A stretch of 64,000 nt of DNA from Anoplopoma fimbria (Eukaryota > Chordata > Actinopteri > Perciformes > Anoplopomatidae): NCBI RefSeq assembly GCF_027596085.1, contig NC_072465.1:7854102-7918101 (forward strand), written 5' to 3'. A program made the translations under genes and the position numbers. Positions 1 to 10,430 of the stretch are shown in pieces. The notes under the pieces are model-generated. The model was not told the DNA's origin. It searched no databases and saw nothing but the letters and a program-made list of their open reading frames with translations. Numbering within the stretch: the first letter of the stretch is position 1; every line of letters begins with the position of its first letter.

Positions 1-1053
1 CTGCCAGGATTGATAAGAATGCCTTCAGGTGCAGTCTGTTGACTTTTTATAAAACACTGCAAAAACATATTTTTCACGCTTCCGACATGGGAGTTGTAGC
101 TAAGGTGTTTAATGAACTGGAAAGATTTCAAGTGTTGGCGGATTATTAAGTCCTCAGAGAGATAAAGGGGGAGAGCAGAGAGTGGGCCCTGTGCCAGGCA
201 CACCGAACAAGAGGATCTGCCTGTATTATATCAGTAGGGAGAAATAAGACCTCCCAGAATCTCAGAGACAGACAGACTCGAGTTAGAATTAAGGTGAGTC
301 TAAGTCAAGTCTTGGAAAAAGTCACATAGAAGCCTTTTTCCTGCAGCTGACCACGACCGTTACTACAATATCGCAGCACTGGGTTGAGAAGACTTTGAAC
401 ATCTCCCTGTTAAAGTGTTTTGCGCGCATATCTGGGACCAATCGCTTCAATGCTGTTTGAAAAAAAAAAAACTACAGCGAACATCACGGCCGTGCTGTAA
501 AAAAGCTTTACAGTAACCTGGAAGGTGAAGGCAGGCATGACCCATCGGTCATCATTAACCAGTGCCGGTAGTTGGACATTGTGAATGCACCTTCCAGTAG
601 GACACATACGTAATGATTAAACATAGGGTGTCAGGGGGGCCGGACTGGTTGTGTCTGCTTTGTAATGTGTGCTGTCCTAGATGGATCATTGTGGTGTAAT
701 GGGCCAAAACCCAGGAAAGACTCACTTTTCCCTCATAATTCTGGGCGTATAGAGCAACTATTAAACTCCTAGTTGTATTATTTCAGTTATTGAGTCACTG
801 TTTAGTTTAAAGGCAAATCATTACACGTTCAAGATGTGGCCTTGGAATTTTACCAGGTGAAAACGGATCGAGACTTCGCTTTAAAGTGTCAAGTGAGTCT
901 AATCTCACAGCATCAAGTTTACAGTGCTGGCTGATGTGTTTAAAAAACAGAAATGGCTTTTCTCCTCCTGATTCTATTGTTTGTCACGTCTGAGGAAACG
1001 TTGGCCGTCACATGGTTGCTGATTTCTTTAGGAAAATGGACGACAGAAAAGTA

Positions 1054-1230
1054 GAGCTGCAATGATTGGTCAATTAATCCATCAATTAAAGCCCCAACTA
1101 TAATTACAATCAAATCATTGCTTAAGGTAATTTCTCAAGCAAAATAAACTGTGATTTCATAGACTAAATGATTAAGCAAGTACTTGAGAACATAATTGGC
1201 AGATTAATGGAAGCTGAAAAATAGTTGCAG
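1054..1230 (+). mobile_element. hAT-like MITE, degraded copy 1
   Basis: Starts near gctgcaatgattggtcaatt and ends near ggcagattaatgg...aatagttgcag. The interior carries the motifs 'gtgatttcatagactaaatgatta' and 'ggcagattaat'. This matches a very common percomorph non-autonomous element whose ends read gctgcaactaacgatta and in which the cgattaat motif recurs. Placement in the hAT superfamily is from memory. The copy is diverged and internally deleted, so no target-site duplication can be called. Confidence 0.6.
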
Positions 1231-2519
1231 AAAAAAGGTTTTACAACATGGCCACCTTCAAAAAACAACCAGAAAAACATAAAAAGAAACAGAGTCCCAG
1301 CCAATCACAAACTCCTTCCACCACTCTTCTGACACCATCACCATCATGAACCCTTTTTAAAATAGAGTGTACATCCACCGTGCGTCACAAATCATCTGCG
1401 TTATCTCTGCTGTCAGTTGGGGCCGGGGATGCTTGGCCCGTCTGAGGGTAGCAACATGACAAATGACTTGTCATGTTAAACCCAGCACGCCGACTCTCTA
1501 CAGAGCCTCGGCGGCAGACGGAGCAACTGACAAAAAGTAGAGGCTGCTGAGAGACAGACAGAGGAGGGTGAACGACGAGATCTGACATCTGAGATGTGAC
1601 CGAGGAGACAGCAGAACAAAAGAAGTGACAGCCCTCCTCCATTAACCATGTTTTTGCCGTTATTAGACGTCTGTTTGGGGGGTGAGGGAGTCTCTCTGAC
1701 CCCAATATCAGCACCCATAATCCATTTATTATGCCACTGCACAACATCTTTTCCTAGAGACACGCTAAAAACCTCTTAGTGTTTTTTTTCAACAGACCTG
1801 ATCAAAGCCGAACTACAATGTCAGCCTCCCCCCTGTTATCTCCCCCTGACGGGAGGGAGAATAATGAGCGAGAGCTTGATCATTACGTTCATTTAAACCA
1901 GCCACTAGCCACCCGGCACCCTGTGCAGCAAAATGGAGATGTAATTCGGTGTGATTGGAGGATAACACTTGGCCAGGGTCCATTATGGATGAAAAGAACG
2001 AGGCAAAAAAAAAAAAAAAAATACTCAATAGATGTGCAACACAGTCTGTCAGACTCGTACACCGTCTGCTGGTTGATGTTTTCACTCATTAGACCGGACT
2101 GCCACTTGAATCCAAACACTCTCAGAAGAACAAACCCGCTGTCTGAGTGAGTCGTCTCAATTAAAGTTGACACCCGGCACAACGGCAACATGCTGTAGGT
2201 TTTGTTCTGAGGCAACACACGCCAGTCATGGTAAACCCATATTTTCTAAAGTTTCATTATGACATCCTCTTCCTGCTACAATCTACTCTAATCAAATGCT
2301 TTTGAGAACAGAATTGGAAAAGGTGGGTTCATACGGAGTTCACTTGACAGCGCAGAAGATTCAGACGAAAAGGTATTAGATGGAAATTCTGAACGTCTGG
2401 GGAAAAAAATAAACTGTATTTGATTTTCAACTTGAGTCCATCAACAACAGGGTTTCCTTATCTTTTCCAGATAAATCCAACATGCAAATTCAAGTATCCC
2501 TAACCAAGAAATTTCAGGA

Positions 2520-2758
2520 TTGGGGCAACAAATATATTATTTTAATCGTCCATTTATCCGTTAATCTTGTAAAAAAGTCCACTATAACGTCTTGAGATTG
2601 TTAGTATTTGCTGACCAACAGTTGGTAATCAACATATTCAATTTAACAACAATATAAAACAAAGACAAGTAGTTAATCTTAACATTTGAGACCTCAAACC
2701 AGAAAATGTTTGCAGTCTTTGCTTGATATATGTAAATTAATCAACCAGTCACTTCATT
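2520..2758 (+). mobile_element. hAT-like MITE, degraded copy 2
   Basis: Begins ggggcaacaaatatattatt and ends ttaatcaaccagtcacttcat. Between them lie diagnostic interior blocks of the same family as copy 1: 'gaccaacagt', 'acatttgagacctc', 'accagaaaatgtttgcagtcttt' and 'cttgatat'. Forward orientation, near full length, with many substitutions. It sits about 0.8 kb 3' of the pdzrn3-like exon in the gene's direction. Confidence 0.65.
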
Positions 2759-3541
2759 GTATCAGCACATATCAGGTTTGTAGCAAAGTGTGGTTTTAAA
2801 GACAGTTAAAAAAAAACTCAAGGAACCTGTCCTTGCTCTTGTGAAAACATTCTGCCTCTGTGTTAATGGTGCATCTACAACACGCTCTATTTCTTTTGGT
2901 GGAAAAGAAAATGTGCAACACAAGCACCGCAGTGTTAAATATAAACTTTGTTTAGTGAAAGTCAAACAGGGGTTAAAGCCGGGAAGCTCCGAGTCAGCAC
3001 TCAGTCCACAATGGGGAGGTGGGCAGCGATCGGCGCACACACTAGCAGACACATTGAGAGAGCTGTCACCTCTTCATCAGCCCCCCTCCTCCTCCTCCTC
3101 CTCCTCCTTTAAGCACAGCGCGCCACCTCTTGCTGACCCCTGCGGCCAGAGTTCAGGCTGCTCAGCTGCAGGAGCTCCCGCCAGCAACAACTCCACTCCA
3201 CTTTCCTCCATGCTCTGCTCACACTCAGCCGCTGACCCCCAGAGACATGAGCGCAGAAAAAGTCACAATAAAAAAAAAAAGCCTTATATATGCTCCGATG
3301 AAGGTCCTTTAGACTGAAAGCTAAAAATAAAGTGTTCTCTACATATATTTAAGTGTGCTATCTATTCTACCAGTTTTTGATACTTCAAGCACCTACTTTA
3401 AGATAAAGCCTGATGAAGCTTTGGTTATCCTGCATTTACAATAAAAGAGCCTAAAACTGACAAAAAAAAAAAAAAAAGTATAATAAGACAACCTGGAAAG
3501 AGTTCCTGAGGGTTATTTTTAAGAAGTTTGGATCACAGTAC

Positions 3542-3610
3542 CTGGCAGACTTCATAGAGTAGTTTATAATGCTCCTCAGGCTTCTGCAGGGTACAGAGGC
3601 TGCATCCCAT
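3542..3610 (-). CDS. pdzrn3: PDZRN3/PDZRN4-family alternative first coding exon (short, RING-less isoform)
   Basis: Read on the minus strand from the ATG at 3610..3608, this gives 23 codons: MGCSLCTLQ, then KPEEHYKLLYEVCQ, then CAG|GTACTG, so the exon ends in phase 0. The start context is CCACCATGGG, a full Kozak match, preferred over the weak ATG at 3630. From memory, short isoforms of mammalian PDZRN3 and PDZRN4 begin MGC(S/N)LC...(Y)KLLYEV and then join VNG(R/K)DLS in the middle of PDZ1. That replaces the RING and TRAF-type zinc fingers of the full-length E3 ligase, which acts on MuSK and in Wnt/PCP signalling. The product would keep PDZ2 and the C-terminal PDZ ligand but lack ligase activity. 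Cys-6 and EVCQ favour PDZRN3 over PDZRN4, but I cannot settle the paralogue, nor pdzrn3a versus pdzrn3b. Downstream exons lie outside the window on the left. G2-C3 invites N-myristoylation plus palmitoylation (inference). Confidence 0.87.
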
Positions 3611-3621
3611 GGTGGAGGAGA

Positions 3622-3630
3622 TCACACCAT
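3622..3630 (-). promoter_or_regulatory. Minimal uORF (Met-Val-stop) in the leader
   Basis: On the minus strand, ATGGTGTGA occupies 3630..3622. It encodes two residues and stops 11 nt before the main ATG. The ATG has T at -3 and G at +4, so initiation would be weak. Tiny uORFs this close to a strong start codon can lower downstream initiation. An effect here is inference only. Confidence 0.5.
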
Positions 3631-3756
3631 CCAGGTTTCTCCCTCCGGCCACCAAAGACAGTTGAAGCAGATCTCTTCTTCCTTCTCCCCTCTCTCAACT
3701 GACTGCCTCCGTCCACTCGCAGCCACACGACAACTCTGAGGGGCCGACAGGATTGA

Positions 3757-3826
3757 CCCCCCCCCCCCGGCTTGTGGCTCTCCGCTCAGCCTCAGTCTCT
3801 CTCACACAGTCTAACCCCCCCCCCCC
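3757..3826 (-). repeat. Two G12 tracts in the leader/promoter
   Basis: The plus strand has C12 at 3757..3768 and C12 at 3815..3826 (followed by accc). Both are G12 in the sense of the short pdzrn3-like transcript. Such runs can form G-quadruplexes and also slip during replication and sequencing, so exact lengths are uncertain. They fall inside the predicted leader if transcription starts near 3960. Confidence 0.6.
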
Positions 3827-3922
3827 ACCCTTCCAAGCCTCACATACTCCCTCCCTCTCCGACGCCCTCCAGCTTTCTGCTGAGCTTCATGGGACCACAG
3901 CGCCAGTGCTCGGCCTAGAACA

Positions 3923-3935
3923 CGCCCCGCCCCCT
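3923..3935 (-). promoter_or_regulatory. GC box (Sp/KLF-type site)
   Basis: The minus-strand sequence reads GGGGGCGGGGCG, a close match to the Sp1/KLF GC box. It lies about 315 nt upstream of the short-isoform ATG and is the only such box seen near the exon. Confidence 0.5.
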
Positions 3936-3990
3936 CATGTTTATTAAGTGGCCGCTCATTGATTATTCATGAGGGGGGCGAGATGAAGTC

Positions 3991-4002
3991 CTTTTTATTT
4001 AA
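3991..4002 (-). promoter_or_regulatory. TATA-like element
   Basis: The minus strand reads TTAAATAAAAAG, an imperfect TATA box. It lies about 70 nt upstream of the GC box in the transcription direction. If used, transcription would begin near 3960 to 3970 and the GC box would be transcribed. The placement is unusual, so the element may simply be AT-rich sequence. Confidence 0.25.
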
Positions 4003-4010
4003 CAAGCGCC

Positions 4011-6490
4011 ACTAGATTTTGAGAAACAAGTTCACTGACAGAAAGGCTATTTATTTCTTGGCAAAGACTAATATGTTTTTATCTCAACAAGCAACCCAAA
4101 ATCTTGTTTTTTAACAGTTCCAGACTTTTAATTTGAAATACAAAGTGTGACAAGAATACATTCATCCATGTTTGAGGATCAAGCACGATATTTGTGATTT
4201 ATGCATCCAAGGCTATGCTCCACAGCCTTGTTGCAGCATTCCCTTTTCGTGCCCCAGTTAAATTAGCACTTGGTGACCTCTGGTATTCCAATCCAGCAGA
4301 AAGACACTCTGAGCATTCTTTCCTGTCTCTCCAGAAACTCAGGCCCACAGCCAGAGGAAACAAATAAACCAGATACATATTTATGGAGGAGCTTTCCGGT
4401 GCAGGCAGACAAGTCCTGACCCAGCGGAGTGTCTTATGCGTATGTCTCCATAAGCCAGACCTGGCATCTGTCCTGCTGTTTGCTCTGGTGGACAAACACA
4501 GCCAACCAAAGACAAATGTCCAATCAAGGCATTGATTGTCGTTACTTCTGTTTGTAAGGGTCAGAGATGGAAAACTTTACATTTCTACAGGCGGAACATG
4601 TGATACAGTGTTAAAAGCCCCGTTTTGGACCGCAGGAACTTTCCCCAAAGACTGCAAACCTGAGGAACTGCTTTCTGACCGCAGTGACCAAATCAAGTTC
4701 CTGGGACGGTTTTTTTTTTTTGGGTGGAAATGCAGCTAATAATTGACCTTATGGTGTCTTTGTTCACCCCTTCACGATTCAATCCCAATCTCGTTGCGGA
4801 ATACAAAGGATTGGTTCAATTAAGTCCACGGCGCTAAGCCACATACCTGGATAGATTTCATTCTTTCAGGAGGGGGATGGTGGTGTGGGAGGAACCCAGA
4901 CTGCCAGATGTGTCCACTGATCCCTTTCTATCAGCACTTCCACACTTCCTTCGCCTCTCCAAGACAGCGGCATTATTAGCGAGGCCTGAAGGTTTCCAGT
5001 CAAATGTTGAGCATATTTTATGTAAATCTTTTCAAATGCCACAGAAAACATAATGTGAAGGCTTCACATTATGTCGAATAAAACTAAATCAGAGACACAG
5101 AGCAAAATTAAAGCCGTTTTCATATTTTCCATTGGTGTGAGGGTATGTCCAGTTTTTTTCCTACAAAACACGGCTACGTTATTTTGTTAAATGCACTGCC
5201 ACAAGTTGTGAGGGCATAATTTATGTATCGGCTAAAAAAGCACCCCCTGCCTCAAGAAAATTTCTTTTTAAATTTACTTTCTCAGAATTCACCATTTCTA
5301 TTCACTTCCCTAATTTCTAATTTACATAAAAATAGTTGGATGGGAATTTGGCTAATGAGATTTCACTTTCCCATTTAATCTCTATATTTGTATTCCGTCC
5401 AACAGCTATTAATCAAAGGTTTTCTTCAAAATAAATCCTCATCCTTATTCCCACAACCATGAACACACAGAGTACTGGAAAATCAAAGAAAATAAATAAT
5501 AATAAAAAAGAGAGAGATTTTCAAATAAGATCCTTCAGGCAGAAGAAGCAATGGTGACAAAAAGTTGCCTCGGGCAAACAGTGAAGGTATCTGTGTGAAC
5601 TTAATCATTCATCCATTCATTATTACTGCAGGCTTTGCTTGTCTGGGTGCGAGGCTCACACTTTCATCCAGCAGAAGCATGGCCAACTAATTCTCCGCTC
5701 ACATTGGCCATACTGTTGTGCCTGGGGCTGGGATCGGTGGAGAGTTTTAGCCGAGGCTAATCTTGCTCTCACACTGAGATTATCCCATTCACAAAGTCAA
5801 AAAATGCAGACGGCGCTCTGATATGAACGGCTGCACTTAAGGTCATGGCAGCTGTTGCAGAAAAAATAAATAAATGTGCGTATTAATGACCAATCAGCTG
5901 CAGTAAAACACGGAGCAGATAAGTCATCTGAGGACCCTGACTTCACACTGGACGTCATTGTGTTTAATTTTGTCGGTGCTGATTAAATATCTTGCCATCG
6001 CTGGTGGTGAAACCTTTCTCCCTGTGGTTTCATCTGTGGGCTCAGCGGAGAGAAACACACACTTCAGCTTTCATTCATTACTGGTCCAGACGGTGACACA
6101 GTGTCGGAGGTTTTCTATCTCAGCGGGAGCGAGACCAAACGATAATAATGTCATGCGGTTTGCTATAATAAACATCAACATTTTTTTTCTTGTTTTAATA
6201 GAGACAGGAGGGCTAGAGGTTACCACATCCCTTACCAATTAGCAATGTGGTGCTTGGGTCCCGTGCATTTGATCTATGCTTGGTTGGATCATTGATATTC
6301 ATAGAGGCTGCCTGGTGTTGTTTTTCGGCGTCCCACTGGGCCCAGTTTAAGAGTCATGTCTTTAACTAGAGCCACGGCGGGACCAGGTGGCGTTAGCTGA
6401 GGCGTACGCCGTCCCTGTGTGGTTCAGAACTCTCTAACACATCTTAGACACGTCTTCCCACCCTCTGAGCTCTTGATGCTCCTCACATCT
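4011..6490. other. Non-coding interval, probable intron of the long isoform
   Basis: I see no gene, RNA or recognisable transposon here. It is moderately AT-rich unique sequence with short A/T runs, including T12 near 4711..4722. One striking palindrome at 5048..5074 is listed separately. Confidence 0.5.
5048..5074. repeat. 27-bp near-perfect palindrome
   Basis: The 13-nt arm acataatgtgaag is followed by a single g and then its exact reverse complement cttcacattatgt. No mismatch occurs within the arms. The short spacer suggests a DNA-level site or cruciform rather than a stable RNA hairpin loop. Confidence 0.85.
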
Positions 6491-6504
6491 AACTAGAAAG
6501 CCAG

Positions 6505-6625
6505 GAATCTCTGTCTGTCTGCCTGTGTGTCCTTTGCATATCTCAAGAACCATTCATCAGATCTACTTCACACTTGGCGGATGTATTGCTTGGGACCCAA
6601 CGAAGTGCAAAAATCACTGTTTTAT
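6505..6625 (+). repeat. Dispersed teleost repeat ('cctttgcatatctcaagaacc' family)
   Basis: The stretch beginning tctgtctgcctgtgtgtcc, followed by catatctcaagaacc, 'gatctacttcacacttggcggatgtattgcttgggaccc' in pieces, and 'gaagtgcaaaaatc', matches a repeat I remember as very common in percomorph fish. Its class is unknown to me. Copies usually continue further; here the downstream part is diverged and runs into a two-stage hairpin. Confidence 0.55.
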
Positions 6626-6683
6626 GGTATGTGCCGGACTATTTCTTTGCGGTCAAGAAATAGTCTGAGCAGCGCCATAAAAC
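6619..6683. repeat. 65-nt two-stage hairpin
   Basis: Outer arms gttttatgg (6619..6627) and ccataaaac (6675..6683) are exact complements. Inner arms gactatttctt (6637..6647) and aagaaatagtc (6655..6665) are also exact complements, around the 7-nt loop tgcggtc. The two stems are separated by symmetric 9-nt internal strands. Overall size is that of a pre-miRNA, but the internal loop is large. Confidence 0.8.
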
Positions 6684-8139
6684 CAAGCAACAGCACAGCA
6701 ATGAACGTATTTTGTTCCTCATGACTGGTTTGTATATCTCTGGATCGCCGGTGACTTGACGTTTTGTTGCATTTGTCCAAAAGTGAATTGTGTTTCAACT
6801 TTACCACACAGGCCACTTGTTTTTAGGCACCGCCTGTGGTTCACACCACTGCAAGTTAATAACAGAACTCTGGGTAAAATGGTGATAAAGCTTAATTCCC
6901 AAAATGTTGAACTATACCTTTTATGATTTAAATTTTAATTGAGTGGCTGAGGAGTAATTGCATATCAAGTACCCTCATTGTTTTCAGATGACGGAGTCAC
7001 TGCAGGTCCACTGAAATTATGGTAAACTGACCTCAACATTTCATCCTGCTACGTGGCAAAATGCCAAGCCATGTATCTCTACATCGTGGGAAGCCAGATC
7101 TCAGTGATCCTAATGGAGAAATAATTTTTTTAAAAGGTGGACTTAACAGGGTGTGGAGACAAAGTCTGCAGAAGGTGACAACGTGGCAACATGTGAAGAA
7201 ACAGGACACCGATGGCTGATTGTGATAACACAAGGAAAAAGCATGATGTCCAGGTCCTCTCACACAACTCTAATGCGCTGTCCAGACGGCAGGATGAGGG
7301 GAGGAAGGAGGGAGGATGAGGAGCGATAGAGTGATGGGGGGAAAACTAAATTGGCTACATATTGTAAATCCATGGAGAGAATGTCCAAGTGTGGCTTGCC
7401 GGTTGTATAGAGAGTCGTTGTTTTGTGCATCAGTGGAGGCTGGATTAACGTCACTTCACGTCATTTTACTTGAGGTCAGAAACAAATAATTTTGGTCTTT
7501 CCACTGTCAGCTGTTCTTTTTTCTTGCCGGGTGAAACCACAAATGCCGAGTATAACAAACAGGCAGATGCTTAAATTTTCCTTTTTCCGACATGACTGGA
7601 GGGACAGACTTGTCTGAAGTGGGACGCTTCTGAAAGCCAAGTGTACCACTTTCTAGTAAGGTCCCCTCTATAAAGGCTTTATATGTTGTTGTTTTCCCCT
7701 TTTTAGCAAGCCATTATCTTATCCAATCTTATAAACTTAAGTAAGTTAATCATTTAGAGTCATATGTTTCTCACTTTCAAACAGCAGTGGTTAGTAAGTC
7801 ACAACTAATTGTAAATGTAAAAAAAGTCTGTTTACATTAAGTGTTGCTCAAAAAATGCATTAAATGTATTCTTGAGCTTTTACAAAGGTATTAAATATGT
7901 TTCCTTTTGCTATAAATCATTATGCAAAGCCAATATTTTTTTTCTACTAATTTTGGAAACTTTATTACCACCCATGTTCCTTTCCTCCTTTGCTGGCTCA
8001 CTGCAGACGCCTGTTTATCAGATAAATATTTTGAAATGTGATATAGTCACCGCTTGCTTGTGCGCATGACATTGGGACCAATGCAAACGTGGAAAAAGTA
8101 TAAATGTGATTTAAGTGGTCACACGTGCATTGGTTGGGT
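6684..8139. other. Non-coding interval without recognisable features
   Basis: Unique AT-rich sequence. No splice-site pair with an open phase, no RNA gene and no repeat that I recognise. Confidence 0.45.
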
Positions 8140-8235
8140 CCCTGTGATTAAAAGGGCCACTCCACCAATTTCACACGACGATCAGTTTACCCATCATCAA
8201 GAGTGTTCAACTTGTAAAAACAGCTGCATAATGTT
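8140..8235 (+). repeat. Dispersed teleost repeat fragment ('ccactccaccaatttcacac' family)
   Basis: The block reading gggccactccaccaattt, then cacacgacgatcagttta and cccatcatcaagagtgttc, resembles a recurrent percomorph repeat in which ccactccaccaattttacac precedes gatcagtttac. Class unknown; diverged fragment. Confidence 0.45.
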
Positions 8236-8716
8236 TCCTGCATTAAATGTTGGATAACAAGTAAAACTATGCTCAATTTTCACCGTTCCTCTGTTAATCA
8301 GTTTTTGCAAATTCCTGAACTTCATGAAATTTTAAAACTAAATCCCTAGAATTCCCCTTTAATTGAGTATTTCGTTAAGTGTTAAAAGTAAGATCAAGTG
8401 TCATACAGGAGTAGGATCACACCATTCAACATGGCATACCAAAAGTTATTGATAATGGTTTATAATGAACCTAAAAAGCAGAGAATAATCAATCAAACTT
8501 AAAAAAATGTCATCAGCTAAAACTTTTTACAAAGGCTACCTTATTAGAAAATGGTACCAAGCAAAGTGAGCTGAACACAAATAAGATGTTACACTGAACT
8601 GCTAAATAGGACACTGTCTGGAGCATGAATTTTCTCGGTAGACCGGGATTAGAAGGTCTCCACTGAGGTGATTGTGGCCATATATTTGTCCCCCTTCATA
8701 TGGTCTGGTTTGAGCC

Positions 8717-8751
8717 CTCATATCAGCCCTCTAATCTGTAGAGGATATGAG
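8717..8751. repeat. Hairpin with 4-nt bulge
   Basis: ctcatat (8717..8723) pairs with atatgag (8745..8751), and cctcta (8728..8733) pairs with tagagg (8739..8744). The loop is atctg and cagc is bulged on the left arm. This gives 13 bp in all. Confidence 0.6.
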
Positions 8752-10429
8752 AGGAGAAGGGAGCTACAATGCCGCCGTGTTAATGGAGGTACCAGATGAG
8801 CGAACAGGAGGAGTCAAGAGGGAGCGAGAGCGATCACAAGGGATGTTAAAAGGAGGTGTGAAGAAGACGGACACACGAGACGGAGAGACACGCAGTAACC
8901 ACAGAGGAGGACGAGGCCGAGACAGAAAACCAAATGTGTGGAGGAGTTTAATGAGTCTCCAGTCCCTCTCAACTGTACCGCTGGGGCCTGAGCGGCATGA
9001 GGATCAGTGTGTGCATGTGGGTGCCAGTTTTTGTGCGTGTGTGTGTGTGTGTGTATCCACCTCTGAAACACTGGGCTGTGCATAATTTATCAGACAGCTG
9101 TCAGCTTTGTACTCCTATTTACACTGCCAGCAAGATCCAGGGCCAACAGGGAGCCCCGCCAGCAGGAATGACAGCCACCGAAACAGTTTAATTGGGAGAC
9201 TCAAACAACTAATAATGCCATCACTATCACTTCAGTGTAATTACTTAAGTATGAGGGGATGCTAACAAGACTGATATGTTGAAATCCCAATGTATGACAC
9301 CGGATATTTTGGGGATTTAGATTTTGGTTCATAGAAAATGTAAATCTGTAAACCGGTTTCCTTATTTTTATTTTTTTCAAGCTCCCCGAGGCTGGTTTCC
9401 ATTATCCAAAGCTTGACAGTAAAATGCAAAGGATTTCACTATTTTCTGTATAAAATCATCTTCATTTTTTGGGGCTTGGGGGAAAAAAAAACAGCTTCAG
9501 GCATGTGTTGCCACCGAGGAGGTGGTTTACACCAACACAACGACGCAAAAGCAATTATCAGTTTGTGAGTGTGTGTTGGGGACCTCTGTCCCTCTGCCAA
9601 CTTGTGGGAACATTACCCCACTTTTCAAAAACAGAAAATTCTGTCAGGTTCTTCAAATAAAAAAAACAAACATCACTCCTGAAGGAGTATATATAGAGGA
9701 GAGCTTTCTGGCTTTCTAAATGAGCCAGTACTGGTGCCAAGTGGATGCAGGCATGCGGGCGGGATGACTTGAAGTGTAAATTAATTAGGCTTGGTGCAGA
9801 CAGACTCGCTCTTGCAGTGATTCTCTTGGTCGGGTCCTCTGTAAACCAGCACCATCTATAAGAGATCTGTATTTAGCGACATAATAAGCCAAGTAAGATT
9901 ACCACCTAACCTTTTGCTACTATAGAAAAAAAAACTTTGGGATGGAGAGGTATAATAAAATACTATTTACAGCTAATTATCAAAATGTCACGACATTCCT
10001 GCAGAAGGTAACTCATGGCGCTTGTCAACACAGTTATTAGGCGGGATATTAAAAGTAGTTCATATTTCATCCCCTCTACTGTGTGATGATGTGACTCCCT
10101 TCCGAGCGGTCCCTGCAGGCCTCTGCCAACTCTGGAGTCCACGCAGAGTTCCTGTCACCAGCTAATTCCCAAAGCCTTCATCACTCCAAGGCTGCTCCGG
10201 CATGTTGGCAGCCAGAGTCACCAATGAAAGCCTCCAGCTACACTGGTTGCAGAGTGAGGAAGCGCGTGGGTGCACACACTGCTGATGCAGTCGGCTCAGG
10301 TGGGCGCTCAAAGTGAAATGTCTCTGGACTGAGGCTGCATAGAGGCATCACACTGTTTGAGTATAGAGTTGACAGTGTTTAAGTGTTGAAAGATCATTGT
10401 ATGGCTTTAGAGCTGTATTATTGACAGCT
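8752..10429. other. Non-coding interval with a short GT run
   Basis: The only feature is a short (GT)n run at about 9032..9054. I see no gene or recognisable transposon. Octamer-like and TAAT motifs occur but at no obvious excess. Confidence 0.45.
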
Positions 10430-10430
10430 A

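Larger units (their letters stand above)
1..3541 (-). other. pdzrn3: Intron 3' of the pdzrn3-like alternative first exon (partial)
   Basis: On the minus strand this interval begins with the GT donor directly after the alternative first exon (GTACTG, 3541..3536) and runs off the left edge. I looked on the minus strand for the expected next exon, which in PDZRN3/4 starts near VNG(R/K)DLS inside PDZ1, and did not find it. The interval holds two MITE copies (listed separately), A-runs at 2005..2021 and 3463..3477, and otherwise unique sequence with no recognisable gene. That it is an intron is inferred from the exon at 3542..3610. Confidence 0.75.
3611..4010 (-). promoter_or_regulatory. 5' leader and probable internal promoter of the short pdzrn3-like isoform
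   Basis: This is the minus-strand sequence immediately upstream of the ATG at 3610. It is GC-richer than its surroundings and contains a GC box (3923..3935), a TATA-like TTAAATAAAAAG (4002..3991), two 12-nt G tracts, and a purine-rich stretch just upstream of the coding start. No upstream splice acceptor is apparent close to the ATG, and the exon has no in-frame upstream coding extension, so a first exon with its own promoter is the natural reading. The transcription start cannot be fixed from sequence; a site near 3960 would fit the TATA-like element. Confidence 0.55.
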
